Shown here: piece by piece, positions 28,047-35,567 of the stretch
Layout of the letters: each line of letters begins with the position of its first letter
How positions within the stretch are numbered: position 1 is the first letter of the stretch
DNA from: Butyrivibrio sp. LB2008
GTDB lineage: Bacteria; Bacillota; Clostridia; Lachnospirales; Lachnospiraceae
Reading direction: 5' to 3'
DNA length: 64,000 nt
Assembly (NCBI RefSeq): GCF_000621565.1
Contig: NZ_JHXZ01000015.1
Span: forward strand, 102,560-166,559
Position numbers and translations under genes: made by a program
Notes under the pieces: model-generated
Told to the model about the DNA's origin: nothing
Databases searched by the model: none
What the model saw: only the letters and a program-made list of their open reading frames with translations

Positions 28047-28064
28047 TAAATTACAGGTGAATAT

Positions 28065-28820
28065 ATGGATGAGAGATACTTGAAGCTAATCAGCAGGCTG
28101 CGCGCCGACTATAAGAAAAATTTCAGGGATAATGGCACTGTCAGATTAACTTGGTGTGATACGGATGAGTCTGACAATCTGTGTAGAGAAATCAATCTTT
28201 GGACTTATTGGCAGGGATGGAGATATTCAGAAAGACAAGATGGGGTAAAGATTCTTTTGCTTGGTCAAGACTGGGGAAATCCGTATAGTACGCAGAGCTT
28301 TAAGCTACGTGAGAATATCAGAAAGATGAATGATGGAATTGATGTTCCGTATATGTTTGGGTGTCATCTGGATTCAAAGGCGTCGCAAACTGATAGGAAT
28401 CTGATTAAGCTGTTTTCTGAGATAGGATATCCCAACATTGATGTGATACGATATCCGGATTTGTTTTTTTGTAATTTCTCGCTTGGCTACAGGACAGGGA
28501 CAGACACAGGTGGTATGACTGAGGACTTGCTGGAAGCTGATTCGGAGTATATTAAGGAACTTATAGATATTCTGAAGCCAGAGAAGATTATCTGTTTGGG
28601 CGAGTCTGTTACACGGGCGGCAGAAAAGCTTTTGTTTAGAAGGGCTCCAAAATATAAGAATTATAATGAATATATTGATAGTGGAATAGTGTTGAATTAT
28701 CAGGACGGAGCTTATAAGTGCGATGTTTATCCTATGTTCCATCCGGGATTTTATGGAGAAAAGAATAGGGTTGGTGGATTAAATCAGCACATAGAGGATT
28801 GGAAGAGAATAATTTCATGA
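28065..28820 (+). CDS. Uracil-DNA glycosylase superfamily protein
   Basis: 251 residues. Motif A-like ILLLGQDWGNP (about 66-76) and C-terminal motif B-like PMFHPGFYG (about 226-234) frame a core with KIICLGESVTRAA. These are the signatures of the UDG superfamily, which removes uracil or thymine opposite G, or related bases. The Asp in GQD is the usual water-activating residue. Starts 18 bases after the previous stop. Within this element a base-excision enzyme could complement the Vsr/C5-methylase system or attack modified phage DNA. Confidence 0.75.
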   Translation: MDERYLKLISRLRADYKKNFRDNGTVRLTWCDTDESDNLCREINLWTYWQGWRYSERQDGVKILLLGQDWGNPYSTQSFKLRENIRKMNDGIDVPYMFGCHLDSKASQTDRNLIKLFSEIGYPNIDVIRYPDLFFCNFSLGYRTGTDTGGMTEDLLEADSEYIKELIDILKPEKIICLGESVTRAAEKLLFRRAPKYKNYNEYIDSGIVLNYQDGAYKCDVYPMFHPGFYGEKNRVGGLNQHIEDWKRIIS

Positions 28821-28936
28821 AGTGATTATCGAATAACAACAGCATAAATGCCTGCTTTTCTGTTACAATATTAAGAGCATTTACTGTGTTCTGCTTGAGT
28901 ATGGCTTATATTAAAAATGCAGAGGAGTGAAAAAGT

Positions 28937-29377
28937 TTGAGTACATGTATTGTTTATTATTCTAAGCACCACGAGAATACCAAGAAAGTTCTTGATGCAA
29001 TCAAGGCTGTGGATTCTGATGTGGTGCTTATTGATTCTACACAGAAGCGAGAAGCAGATCTTCACGGATATGATAGGATTGGTTTTGCATCCGGGATTTA
29101 TTACAGCAAATTCGCTGAGCAGATTTTGAACTTTGCCAAGATTAATCTTCCGCCGCAGAAAGATGTCTTTTACATAGCTACATCAGGGAATCCTCTGAAG
29201 CGGTATTTTGACAGTATAGCTGAGATTGCTGAGGATAAGCAGTGTAATGAACTTGGCAGATTTCAGTGTAAAGGATTTGATACATTTGGCCCGTTTAAGC
29301 TCGTTGGCGGTATTCAGAAAGGGCATCCTACAGAGGATGAAATTGCAGACGCGGTGGAGTTCTATAAAGGTTTGTAA
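28937..29377 (+). CDS. Flavodoxin-like protein
   Basis: 146 residues. The N-terminal CIVYYSKHHENTKKV is a flavodoxin FMN-phosphate loop (variant of T/S-x-T-G-x-T). Later strands YDRIGFASGIYYSKF and DVFYIATSGNP supply the flavin-ring loops. TTG start at 28937 is preceded by agaggag. Probably an electron carrier or quinone/nitro reductase partner; its link to the defence cargo is not obvious. Confidence 0.85.
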   Translation: MSTCIVYYSKHHENTKKVLDAIKAVDSDVVLIDSTQKREADLHGYDRIGFASGIYYSKFAEQILNFAKINLPPQKDVFYIATSGNPLKRYFDSIAEIAEDKQCNELGRFQCKGFDTFGPFKLVGGIQKGHPTEDEIADAVEFYKGL

Positions 29378-29420
29378 AAGAATGGTGTGAGTATGGCATG
29401 TTTGGTTCTGGAAGGTTGTT

Positions 29421-29705
29421 TCATATCGCGATCCGCCATTTACTGTTATGTGTTTCAAAATATAATCTAACCTTACGCTTGTAATCAAGCACGACAACAA
29501 CACATTCAAAAACAAATGTGGAGTAAGAAACATAGAGCCCGTCCGGAGTAGTATAAGGCCCCGGATGGGTAATGGTTCTATAACCTTTTATCGTATAATT
29601 TTCATACTGACCGTCTTCGTTCATAATGCGAAAACGAAGAGGAATAACTTCTCCGTTTGCCTTGTGCTGGCAGATGACGTCTACATTATCAATAACTCTA
29701 CTCAT
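29421..29705 (-). CDS. Small conserved-looking protein of unknown function
   Basis: 94 residues from ATG 29705 with gaggtt upstream; the frame could extend to a TTG at 29720. Sequence MSRVIDNVDVICQHKANGEV is followed by beta-rich segments (RFRIMNEDGQYENYTIKGY) suggesting a small all-beta domain. It reads opposite to the neighbours and lies just before the control module of the element. No function can be assigned. Confidence 0.65.
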   Translation of the reverse strand: MSRVIDNVDVICQHKANGEVIPLRFRIMNEDGQYENYTIKGYRTITHPGPYTTPDGLYVSYSTFVFECVVVVLDYKRKVRLYFETHNSKWRIAI

Positions 29706-29788
29706 AACAAATAACCTCAATGAAAAAGAACTGATGTTCGCATATATAATACACCTTTAGCAAAGATGTTTCAATCAAAATGAGCACG

Positions 29789-29829
29789 CTTTATTTTGCT
29801 AAATTGGTAAAATAAACTGCTTTATTTTG
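29789..29829. repeat. Three CTTTATTTTG-type repeats, operator-like
   Basis: CTTTATTTTG occurs at 29789-29798 and 29820-29829, with an inverted near-copy GTAAAATAAAC at 29807-29817. The inverted pair also makes an AT-rich hairpin. Position upstream of the riboswitch leader suggests regulator binding sites. Confidence 0.45.
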
Positions 29830-29899
29830 TAGGATTTGCCGTATCTTTTTAGGGGCGTCTCGGTTAAAATAAAAGTGTAAAAAATGTTCGAACAGAACA

Positions 29900-29975
29900 A
29901 TACCAAGGGTAAAGCTGGAGCAATCCGGTGGCACAAAGCTATAGGGACTCACAAGAGTCAGCCAGTTGCGAGTAT
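29900..29975 (+). ncRNA. Cyclic-di-GMP-I (GEMM) riboswitch aptamer
   Basis: The segment follows the class I c-di-GMP aptamer plan. GGGTAAAG comes first, then a hairpin CTGGA-GCAA-TCCGG with a GNRA tetraloop, then GGCACAAAGCTATAGGGACT, the second hairpin, and AGTCAGCCAGTTGC. Flanking ATAC and GTAT can close P1. The conserved ACAAAGC (ligand pocket) and GTCAGCC elements are present. An intrinsic terminator follows within ten bases. It heads the transcript reaching the zinc-ribbon, regulator, excisionase-like and integrase genes, so c-di-GMP probably tunes expression of this module. Confidence 0.85.
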
Positions 29976-29979
29976 GGAG

Positions 29980-30005
29980 GGAGCTGGTGACAGCTTCTTT
30001 TTTTT
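29980..30005 (+). terminator. Terminator of the c-di-GMP riboswitch
   Basis: Arms GGAGCTG and CAGCTTC (one G-T pair) with loop GTGA, followed by eight T residues. It starts five bases after the aptamer P1 strand, the usual place of an expression platform. Confidence 0.85.
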
Positions 30006-30147
30006 CGAACCTTTAAAACTCTAATCGAAAGGAGAAGATTGTTTTTACGTTGTTTTAGTAAAATAGATTAGGGATGATCGCACAATAGTTCTTCATTTCT
30101 TTCGTGCATCTGACTATGTAGGTACAGTGCTTGCGTAGGGTGGACAT

Positions 30148-30203
30148 ACAGATTAAGGCCGGTAGTCAATTGGTTATTGTAAGAAATATTTTCCTTAATC
30201 TGT
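30148..30203 (+). repeat. 11-bp inverted repeat before the zinc-ribbon gene
   Basis: ACAGATTAAGG (30148-30158) and CCTTAATCTGT (30193-30203) are perfect inverted copies separated by 34 bases. In RNA they would form a long-loop hairpin just upstream of the ribosome binding site of the gene at 30228; in DNA they could be an operator pair. Confidence 0.5.
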
Positions 30204-30227
30204 GGAAAGAGTATGGGGTAGAAGGTT

Positions 30228-30470
30228 ATGAAAACTAAAATACCGGAAACAGGCGAACTGTGGGTGAATTGCCCAGTATGCGGAAATAAGATCATGCGAG
30301 CGGAATTCGCGTCATGTGTTGAAAAGTGTGATGTCTGCGGATCGGTGCTCAGGATTTGTGCGACCAAAAGGTTTGTTACTACTATTGTTAAAGATGAGAA
30401 TGAAGCGCTGATCGAGATACTTCATAGGTATCATAAAGAGCTGTTAGGGCTTGCGATAGAAGCTTATTAG
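30228..30470 (+). CDS. Small zinc-ribbon protein
   Basis: 80 residues with two CxxC pairs, CPVCG at about 15-19 and CDVCG at about 35-39, forming a zinc ribbon, then a helical C-terminus. A comparable small zinc-ribbon protein often precedes the integration module of Tn916-like elements. The first gene after the riboswitch-controlled leader, so the most direct candidate for c-di-GMP control. Confidence 0.75.
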   Translation: MKTKIPETGELWVNCPVCGNKIMRAEFASCVEKCDVCGSVLRICATKRFVTTIVKDENEALIEILHRYHKELLGLAIEAY

Positions 30471-30605
30471 TAGCCTTATATTTACAATTTCATATAGATG
30501 AGATAATTGATGGACTAGTGCAGTGCCATTGAGCGAGGAACAGCATCATTTATCAAAAGTATTGCCAAGAGCTTAAAGAGTCGTGCGTGGCACGTAACAT
30601 CGAAG

Positions 30606-30676
30606 GAGCCTGCAAAACGGAAATATACCGAAAGGTTTTGACCTTAGGTCTATTGTGTTTTGCAGGCTCTATTTTT
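30606..30676 (+). terminator. Leader terminator before the XRE regulator
   Basis: A perfect 13-bp stem (GAGCCTGCAAAAC at 30606-30618 with GTTTTGCAGGCTC at 30657-30669) is followed by TATTTTTG. Its 38-base loop contains a nested hairpin AAGGT-TTTG-ACCTT. A smaller hairpin CGTGC-GTG-GCACG lies just upstream. The composite fold looks like an attenuator or structured leader, but it matches no RNA class I can name. Confidence 0.6.
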
Positions 30677-30743
30677 GTTTCTTGATATATCTGCTCTTGG
30701 CTAAGTATGTTTCCGTTTTGGGACTCCGGAACGGAGGGGAGAT

Positions 30744-31118
30744 ATGGGTAATGAGAGCAAAAGATTTGATGTGATGACACTTGGGGAGCGAATCAGATTT
30801 ATCAGGAAGCAGAGAGGAATCAGTCAGGAAACGTTGGCTTCGCTTGTATTTACCAAGAAGCAGACAATTTCTTTATATGAACAGGATAGGCTTGAACTTA
30901 AGGTATCAATGCTTAAGAGGGTTGCCGTGGCTTTGGAGGTTCCGACATCAATATTTATCGATGAAGAAGAGTGTGGATGTATAAAGGATGTTTTCGAAGA
31001 GAAGGAGATGATGAACACTTTTAAGAATCTGGGACCTGAGCTTAAGAGAGTTGCTTTGGAGCAGTTGAGGGCGCTCGGAACTTTGAAAAGTCAATTCTGC
31101 GTTGACGCTGAGTCATAA
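30744..31118 (+). CDS. XRE-family (Cro/C1) transcriptional regulator
   Basis: 124 residues. The N-terminal helix-turn-helix spans about 14-68: LGERIRFIRKQRGISQETLASLV, then TKKQTISLYEQDRLELKVSMLKRVAVAL. The C-terminal 50 residues are acidic/helical, likely for dimerisation. ATG follows ggagggg. In ICEs such regulators in front of xis-int control excision and transfer. Confidence 0.9.
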   Translation: MGNESKRFDVMTLGERIRFIRKQRGISQETLASLVFTKKQTISLYEQDRLELKVSMLKRVAVALEVPTSIFIDEEECGCIKDVFEEKEMMNTFKNLGPELKRVALEQLRALGTLKSQFCVDAES

Positions 31119-31229
31119 TCTTGGGACTCGTTGCATGCCATAGAAGCCCATAGAATGTAATTGTAGATAGAAATAACCGGTAACTATTTCTTGAATACAG
31201 CTGTTTCCTCTTTAGTTGGAGGATTTACA

Positions 31230-31778
31230 ATGGCAAGTTTGGTAAAACAATATGCTGTGGCTGATGCTGCAGAAAGAGTGAGGTTGATCAGTAGCAATTT
31301 TGTAACTTTTCTTGGAATAATCGATAGCCATATCGATGGTCTTGTATATCTCATCGAGAGGGAGAAGGCTTCCAATCGAAGAGGAGGTATAGAGGATCTG
31401 GGAGTCCGAGTTCAGGATAACAAAATCAGTGATATTACAGGAAACACAGCTACCAATAATGTTCTGATACGTGACGCACTGATGGGGTGTGATTTTTCCA
31501 ACGGAGTACTGACTGGGACAGATAGAGAAGAAGAGTTCAAGAAAGACGCATTTGTTATAAGACAGATGAGGCTGGATTACAAATTGTATAATGCTCAGCT
31601 TAACAGCTTGAAACCGAGAGAACGTGATATTTTTATGAGTCGCATAGAGTCACATGCGCCGTTGGGAGATATTGCAGATGCAAATGGGATTTCGGTTGAA
31701 TCAGCAAGAAAGTGCATTTTTCGGATCAAGCAGAAGCTCATGAAACAGGTAGTTATGTATATGGAAGGAAGTATTTAG
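31230..31778 (+). CDS. Sigma-70 region 4-like regulator of the element
   Basis: 182 residues. The C-terminal helix-turn-helix (from about 135, ERDIFMSRIESHAPLGDIADANGISVESARKCIF) is sigma-70 region-4-like; no region 2 is visible, so it probably acts as an accessory regulator. The central DLGVRVQDNKISDITGNTA and VIRQMRLDY segments recur in a truncated paralogue at 53573. ATG 31230 follows ggagg. Located between the XRE regulator and the excisionase-like gene. Confidence 0.8.
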   Translation: MASLVKQYAVADAAERVRLISSNFVTFLGIIDSHIDGLVYLIEREKASNRRGGIEDLGVRVQDNKISDITGNTATNNVLIRDALMGCDFSNGVLTGTDREEEFKKDAFVIRQMRLDYKLYNAQLNSLKPRERDIFMSRIESHAPLGDIADANGISVESARKCIFRIKQKLMKQVVMYMEGSI

Positions 31779-31790
31779 GAGGTACGTGCT

Positions 31791-32012
31791 ATGCCAAAGA
31801 CCAGAGCGGAGATTCCTCATCTTGAGGAAAAGGTAAAAAATGGGCGAAAGAAGTTTGTCAGATATGATGAAGCAGTGGAGCTTTATTCTATATGCGATAA
31901 GACGGTGAGGAAGTTTGCGAAGGATGCAGGAGCTACTTACAAGGTGGGGAGAGTTGTTTTGATCAATACAGAGTTGTTCGAGGAGTTTTTGGAGAATTTC
32001 AAAGAAAGATAA
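31791..32012 (+). CDS. Excisionase-like small helix-turn-helix protein (DUF6462-type)
   Basis: 73 residues. VRYDEAVELYSICDKTVRKFAKDAGATYKVGRVVLINTELFEEFL has the winged helix-turn-helix pattern of MerR/excisionase-like proteins, and it lies in the xis slot immediately before the integrase. It should bend DNA at the element ends during excision. Starts 12 bases after the preceding stop behind aggaggt. Confidence 0.8.
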   Translation: MPKTRAEIPHLEEKVKNGRKKFVRYDEAVELYSICDKTVRKFAKDAGATYKVGRVVLINTELFEEFLENFKER

Positions 32013-32174
32013 TTTTTATAACAGATTGGTACAATGAAATACATTTTTGTCCAATCACTTATATAAAGAAAAAACACTATAACCAATCAAAAGAAAAGTC
32101 AATTGAAAGCGAGGAACAGTGCGGATTATAATGAAAATAATTCAACTGTTCCTCCAATGTTTAGGAGGAAGATT

Positions 32175-33395
32175 ATGGCAAGAAAAGATAGCAAAGGTTA
32201 TCAGTTACGAACAGGGGAGTCTCAAAGAAAGGATGGAAAGTATTGTTATGCTTACACTGACCGATTGGGGAAGCGGCATTACATCTATTCAAAGACCCTT
32301 GTAGAACTTAGAGAAAAGGAGAGACAGCTTCAGAGAGATTATGAAGACGGGCTTGATCCGGCAAAAGCTAAGACAATCACAGTAAACGATATGGTTCAAA
32401 GGTACCTAGATAATAAAAATAATCTTGCGACCAACACTAAGGGCGTATATGTATACCTTTTTGATCACATTATCAAAAAGGATTTTGGTAAAAGAAAAAT
32501 AATAAGTATAAAGTATACTGATATCCTTACATATTATTATGGTTTGATAAAAAATGATGGATATAGTGGAAGTACGGTAGATCATGTAAATACAATCCTT
32601 TTTCCTGCGTTCAAGATGGCGATAAGGGATGGTTTGATAAGGACGAATCCTGCTGAAGGAGTCATGGCTGAGGTAAAAGCGAGTAAGTACTTTGTGAAGG
32701 AAAAAAGAGAAGCTTTGTCTGTTGATGAGCAAAGGAATTTTATGGAGTTTCTTAGAGGAAATCGTGAGTATGCAGGGTGGGTTCCTATCATTACAGTTCT
32801 TTTAGGTACAGGTTGTCGCATCGGAGAGGCTTTGGGGCTTACATGGAATGACTTGAATTTTGATGAAAGGACAATCTCTATTACACATGCTTTTTCCGAC
32901 AGCCCTGATGAGAATCGCAAGACAAGGAAGCGTATCCATTCTACAAAGACTAAGGCAGGAATAAGAACGATTCCAATGTTTGATGAGGTATATCAGGCTT
33001 TCCTTGATGAATATGAGTTTCAAAAATGCATTGGATTCTGTGAGGAAGAAATTGATGGCTATTCCGGATTTGTGTTCTCAACAGCGAGTCATACCGTATA
33101 TCTTCCTACAGCAATAAATCATGCTATTCATCGTGCTATTGTCCATTATAATAGTGAGGAAAAAGCAAAAGCGGCATACGAAGATAGGAAGCCAATCTTT
33201 TTACCTGATTTTTCATGTCATCATTTAAGACATACATTCTGTACAAGGCTTTGTGAGAATGATGTTAATCCAAAGGTTATTCAAGTTATAATGGGACATT
33301 CAGATATAACGACGACTATGAACATCTATGCTGAGGTCAAGAAAGAAAAGAAGCTTGAGACCTTCGAAGAGTTACAGGGAAAGATTATATTTTGA
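32175..33395 (+). CDS. int: Tyrosine integrase of the ICE (Tn916-type)
   Basis: 406 residues. N-terminal arm-binding domain (RKDGKYCYAYTDRLGKRHYIY), core-binding domain, then a catalytic domain with all five residues: Arg in GTGCRIGEAL, Lys in STKTKAGIR, HHLRH, GHSD and Tyr in MNIYAEV. The ATG at 32175 follows aggagga; an in-frame ATG at 32103 lacks one. The last gene of the regulatory module, defining the right end of the ICE. Confidence 0.95.
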   Translation: MARKDSKGYQLRTGESQRKDGKYCYAYTDRLGKRHYIYSKTLVELREKERQLQRDYEDGLDPAKAKTITVNDMVQRYLDNKNNLATNTKGVYVYLFDHIIKKDFGKRKIISIKYTDILTYYYGLIKNDGYSGSTVDHVNTILFPAFKMAIRDGLIRTNPAEGVMAEVKASKYFVKEKREALSVDEQRNFMEFLRGNREYAGWVPIITVLLGTGCRIGEALGLTWNDLNFDERTISITHAFSDSPDENRKTRKRIHSTKTKAGIRTIPMFDEVYQAFLDEYEFQKCIGFCEEEIDGYSGFVFSTASHTVYLPTAINHAIHRAIVHYNSEEKAKAAYEDRKPIFLPDFSCHHLRHTFCTRLCENDVNPKVIQVIMGHSDITTTMNIYAEVKKEKKLETFEELQGKIIF

Positions 33396-34013
33396 TAATG
33401 AGCAGGCTGCGGATTACTTGATACCTTTATCGAATGATTTTTTGACTACAGAGCATAAAAAAAGAGACGTGTTGTTGTTAGGTTTTAGTCAATACATATT
33501 AAAGACGACAAAAAAGTAGGTTTTGTTGTGATGTGGTCTCCAAACCCGCATGAATGCTGGATTTTTTGAAAAACATAGTGACAAATCCTTTCCAAAATGA
33601 TACAATGAGTATGTAATAAATAGTGATTCCGAGATGTGCTTTGGAGAGCGCGTTGTCCTCGGATTATATAAGGTCTAAATAGGAACCTAAAGTACTATAA
33701 AGTGGGATTCGGAATAGAAGACCACGAAAAATAGGGATATACACACTGATTACAACACTATCCTTCCTTTCTATGGTGCTATATATCCATATTTGATAAG
33801 AATTCTAAAGTGTTGGTTCTCCTTAATTCGCTTCAATTCTGAAAGAGGAGAGATGTCGAACTGGTGTTCCCGACACTTAAGCACATCGATTAAAGAACAC
33901 AGTAAATATGCACCCTGCAGAGCAATCTGCAGGGTTTTTTTGACTACATTTTGACTACAGTTAATCCGATATATTTAATAGAAAGATATTGTATGTTGAA
34001 AGGAGGTGTGACT
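33396..34013. other. Non-coding region between the two integrases (probable element end)
   Basis: No convincing gene in 618 bases. TTTTGACTACAG occurs at 33440-33451 and again at 33949-33960, with a third partial copy TTTTTTGACTACAT at 33936-33949; such repeats near integrase genes are typical arm or core sites. A tRNA-Trp-like anticodon arm (GTGGTCTCCAAACCCGC, near 33532) is present but no full tRNA folds. The region should contain the ICE attachment site, but the exact boundary cannot be fixed without the left end. Confidence 0.5.
33913..33941 (+). terminator. Intrinsic terminator
   Basis: Perfect 8-bp stem CCCTGCAG / CTGCAGGG with loop AGCAAT and seven T residues, upstream of the second integrase. 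Confidence 0.85.
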
Positions 34014-35222
34014 ATGACTGGTGTACGCATGGATTGTAATGGACAAGCGCTGTTTCGAGGCGAATATTTAAGAAAAGATGGAAGATATGAATACAGATAT
34101 GTGGATCGATATGGTAAAACTAAATGGATATATGCGAATAGACTTTCTGAACTCAGGGGTGAGGAAGCAAAGATACTGTTTTTAGAGCATCTTGAGGTTA
34201 AAAAGATGTTTGTGGATAAGACATTGGATAATCAATTTGAGATTTGGAAAATGTCTAAAGTAAATCTGAAGGAACAGACAAGAGAGGGATATGAATATCT
34301 ATATAATGCTTATATCAGAGGCAAACTTGGTAAAAGATATTTAGATGAGATTACAACTTTTGATATTAAGTGCCATTACTCTGCGTTGGTAGTTGATAAG
34401 AGAGTGTCATGTGAAACTATTGGAAAAGTTCAGAATGTTCTTTTCCAAATATTCAGATCGGCTAAAGAAGCAGGCTTTATTCTTTCAAATCCGGCAGAGC
34501 AGGCAGCGCGTGATTTTGAGCGCGATCATTCCAAACATAGCAGTAACAGAAAAGGTATTTTTAAAGAAGAAGCAGATTTATTGTTAGATTTTGTCAAAAA
34601 ATCAGAGGCATACAACCATTGGTATCCTTTGATTTATTTTTTTATAAATACCGGCATGCGTATAAGTGAAATGGCTGGATTGAGATGGCAAGACATCAAT
34701 TATAAAAATAGAGAATTATCTGTTGATCATGCAATTATTTATTGCAACAGAACTCATAATAAAAAAGCAAGATTAAAGGCAGCTCCACCTAAAACGGCTG
34801 CCGGTTATCGCAAGATACCGCTAAAGAAAAAAGCATTTACTCTGCTGGAGCAGGAAAAAGAATATCAAAGTAGCGAAAATATAGTATGTAAATCTGTTGT
34901 CGATGGATATACAGATTTTGTATTTCTGACAAGAGAAGGAACTCCTATCACTCAGGCTCCGATCAACAGAGCACTTGAAAGAATAGTGCAGGCGTTTAAT
35001 GACAGTGATATACACAATAAACAGGGGAAAATTGTAATACTTCCTAAGCTTACAACGCACTCTTTTCGGCATACTTTTGCAAATATACTGTGTGAAGAAA
35101 ATGTAAATCTAAAGGTTATGCAGATGCTACTTGGACAGAGCGATATATCCACAACTCTTGATATCTATACCAGAGTAAATGAAGAATTTGTGAGGAGAGA
35201 ATTCTCGTCCAAGTGGAGATGA
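34014..35222 (+). CDS. Second tyrosine recombinase
   Basis: 402 residues, start behind aaaggaggtg. It has Arg in NTGMRISEMAGL, HSFRH and Tyr in LDIYTRV, but the usual GHSD His is Gln (GQSD), a substitution at a catalytic position that often weakens but may not abolish activity. It is clearly distinct from the ICE integrase, as the N-terminal domain (RKDGRYEYRYVDRYGKTKWIY) is related but diverged. It probably belongs to a second, smaller or degraded element located to its right. Confidence 0.9.
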   Translation: MTGVRMDCNGQALFRGEYLRKDGRYEYRYVDRYGKTKWIYANRLSELRGEEAKILFLEHLEVKKMFVDKTLDNQFEIWKMSKVNLKEQTREGYEYLYNAYIRGKLGKRYLDEITTFDIKCHYSALVVDKRVSCETIGKVQNVLFQIFRSAKEAGFILSNPAEQAARDFERDHSKHSSNRKGIFKEEADLLLDFVKKSEAYNHWYPLIYFFINTGMRISEMAGLRWQDINYKNRELSVDHAIIYCNRTHNKKARLKAAPPKTAAGYRKIPLKKKAFTLLEQEKEYQSSENIVCKSVVDGYTDFVFLTREGTPITQAPINRALERIVQAFNDSDIHNKQGKIVILPKLTTHSFRHTFANILCEENVNLKVMQMLLGQSDISTTLDIYTRVNEEFVRREFSSKWR

Positions 35223-35232
35223 GATATTTATA

Positions 35233-35322
35233 ATGGACAAGGCGATGAGGGAAAAAATCCCCAGCAGCCAGGATGAGACCAACAAAGCAGGAAAAAGAAG
35301 GATGGTCAAAGGTGGTGATTGA
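35233..35322 (+). CDS. Very small basic open frame
   Basis: 29 residues (MDKAMREKIPSSQDE and a basic end), ATG 35233. Its TGA overlaps the TTG start of the next small frame. No good ribosome binding site beyond the recombinase end; coding status is uncertain. Confidence 0.25.
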   Translation: MDKAMREKIPSSQDETNKAGKRRMVKGGD

Positions 35323-35489
35323 CAGGTACCGGGCATGGATTAAATGAAGGACCGGTGATTGATTTTGGAGATCCTGAAGCTTGGAATGAATCTGAGAATC
35401 AGAAGCTTATTCTGGAGGGAGATTCATTATTTGCAACTGAGAAAGATAAAAATGCATTAAAACCTTTAAAAACCATTAAAATACATTAA
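35319..35489 (+). CDS. Small acidic open frame running into the repeat array
   Basis: 56 residues from TTG 35319 behind aaaggtgg, sequence GLNEGPVIDFGDPEAWNESE then a Lys-rich end. The last codons lie inside the phased repeat array, so the 3' end may be fortuitous or the remnant of a longer gene. Overlap with the previous frame suggests coupling. No known family. Confidence 0.3.
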   Translation: MTGTGHGLNEGPVIDFGDPEAWNESENQKLILEGDSLFATEKDKNALKPLKTIKIH

Positions 35490-35550
35490 AATTCATTAAA
35501 TATACAATAAAGCCATTAAAATCCTTTAAAAAGTGATATAATACCATTAA
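35451..35550. repeat. Phased CATTAAA array upstream of the AAA ATPase gene
   Basis: Read in 10-base registers, the region gives ten units, of which eight end in CATTAA(A) or CTTTAAA (examples: aaccattaaa, atacattaaa, attcattaaa, agccattaaa). Every unit is exactly 10 bp from the next, i.e. one helical turn, so all copies face the same side of the DNA. The promoter -10 TATAAT (35537-35542) lies within the array, so a bound protein would block or guide RNA polymerase. Likely an operator for the ATPase downstream. Confidence 0.75.
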
Positions 35551-35567
35551 CAGGAGGTATCACTTTC

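Noticed and set aside
30068..30367. Minus-strand frame over the zinc-ribbon gene
   Set aside because: Antisense shadow of the zinc-ribbon gene and its leader; no ribosome binding site.
33531..33551. tRNA-Trp-like anticodon arm
   Set aside because: Only an imperfect arm with a 9-base loop; no acceptor, D- or T-arm around it.
35451..35550. CRISPR array interpretation of the phased repeats
   Set aside because: Units are 10 bp without spacers of 25-40 bases; no cas genes nearby.
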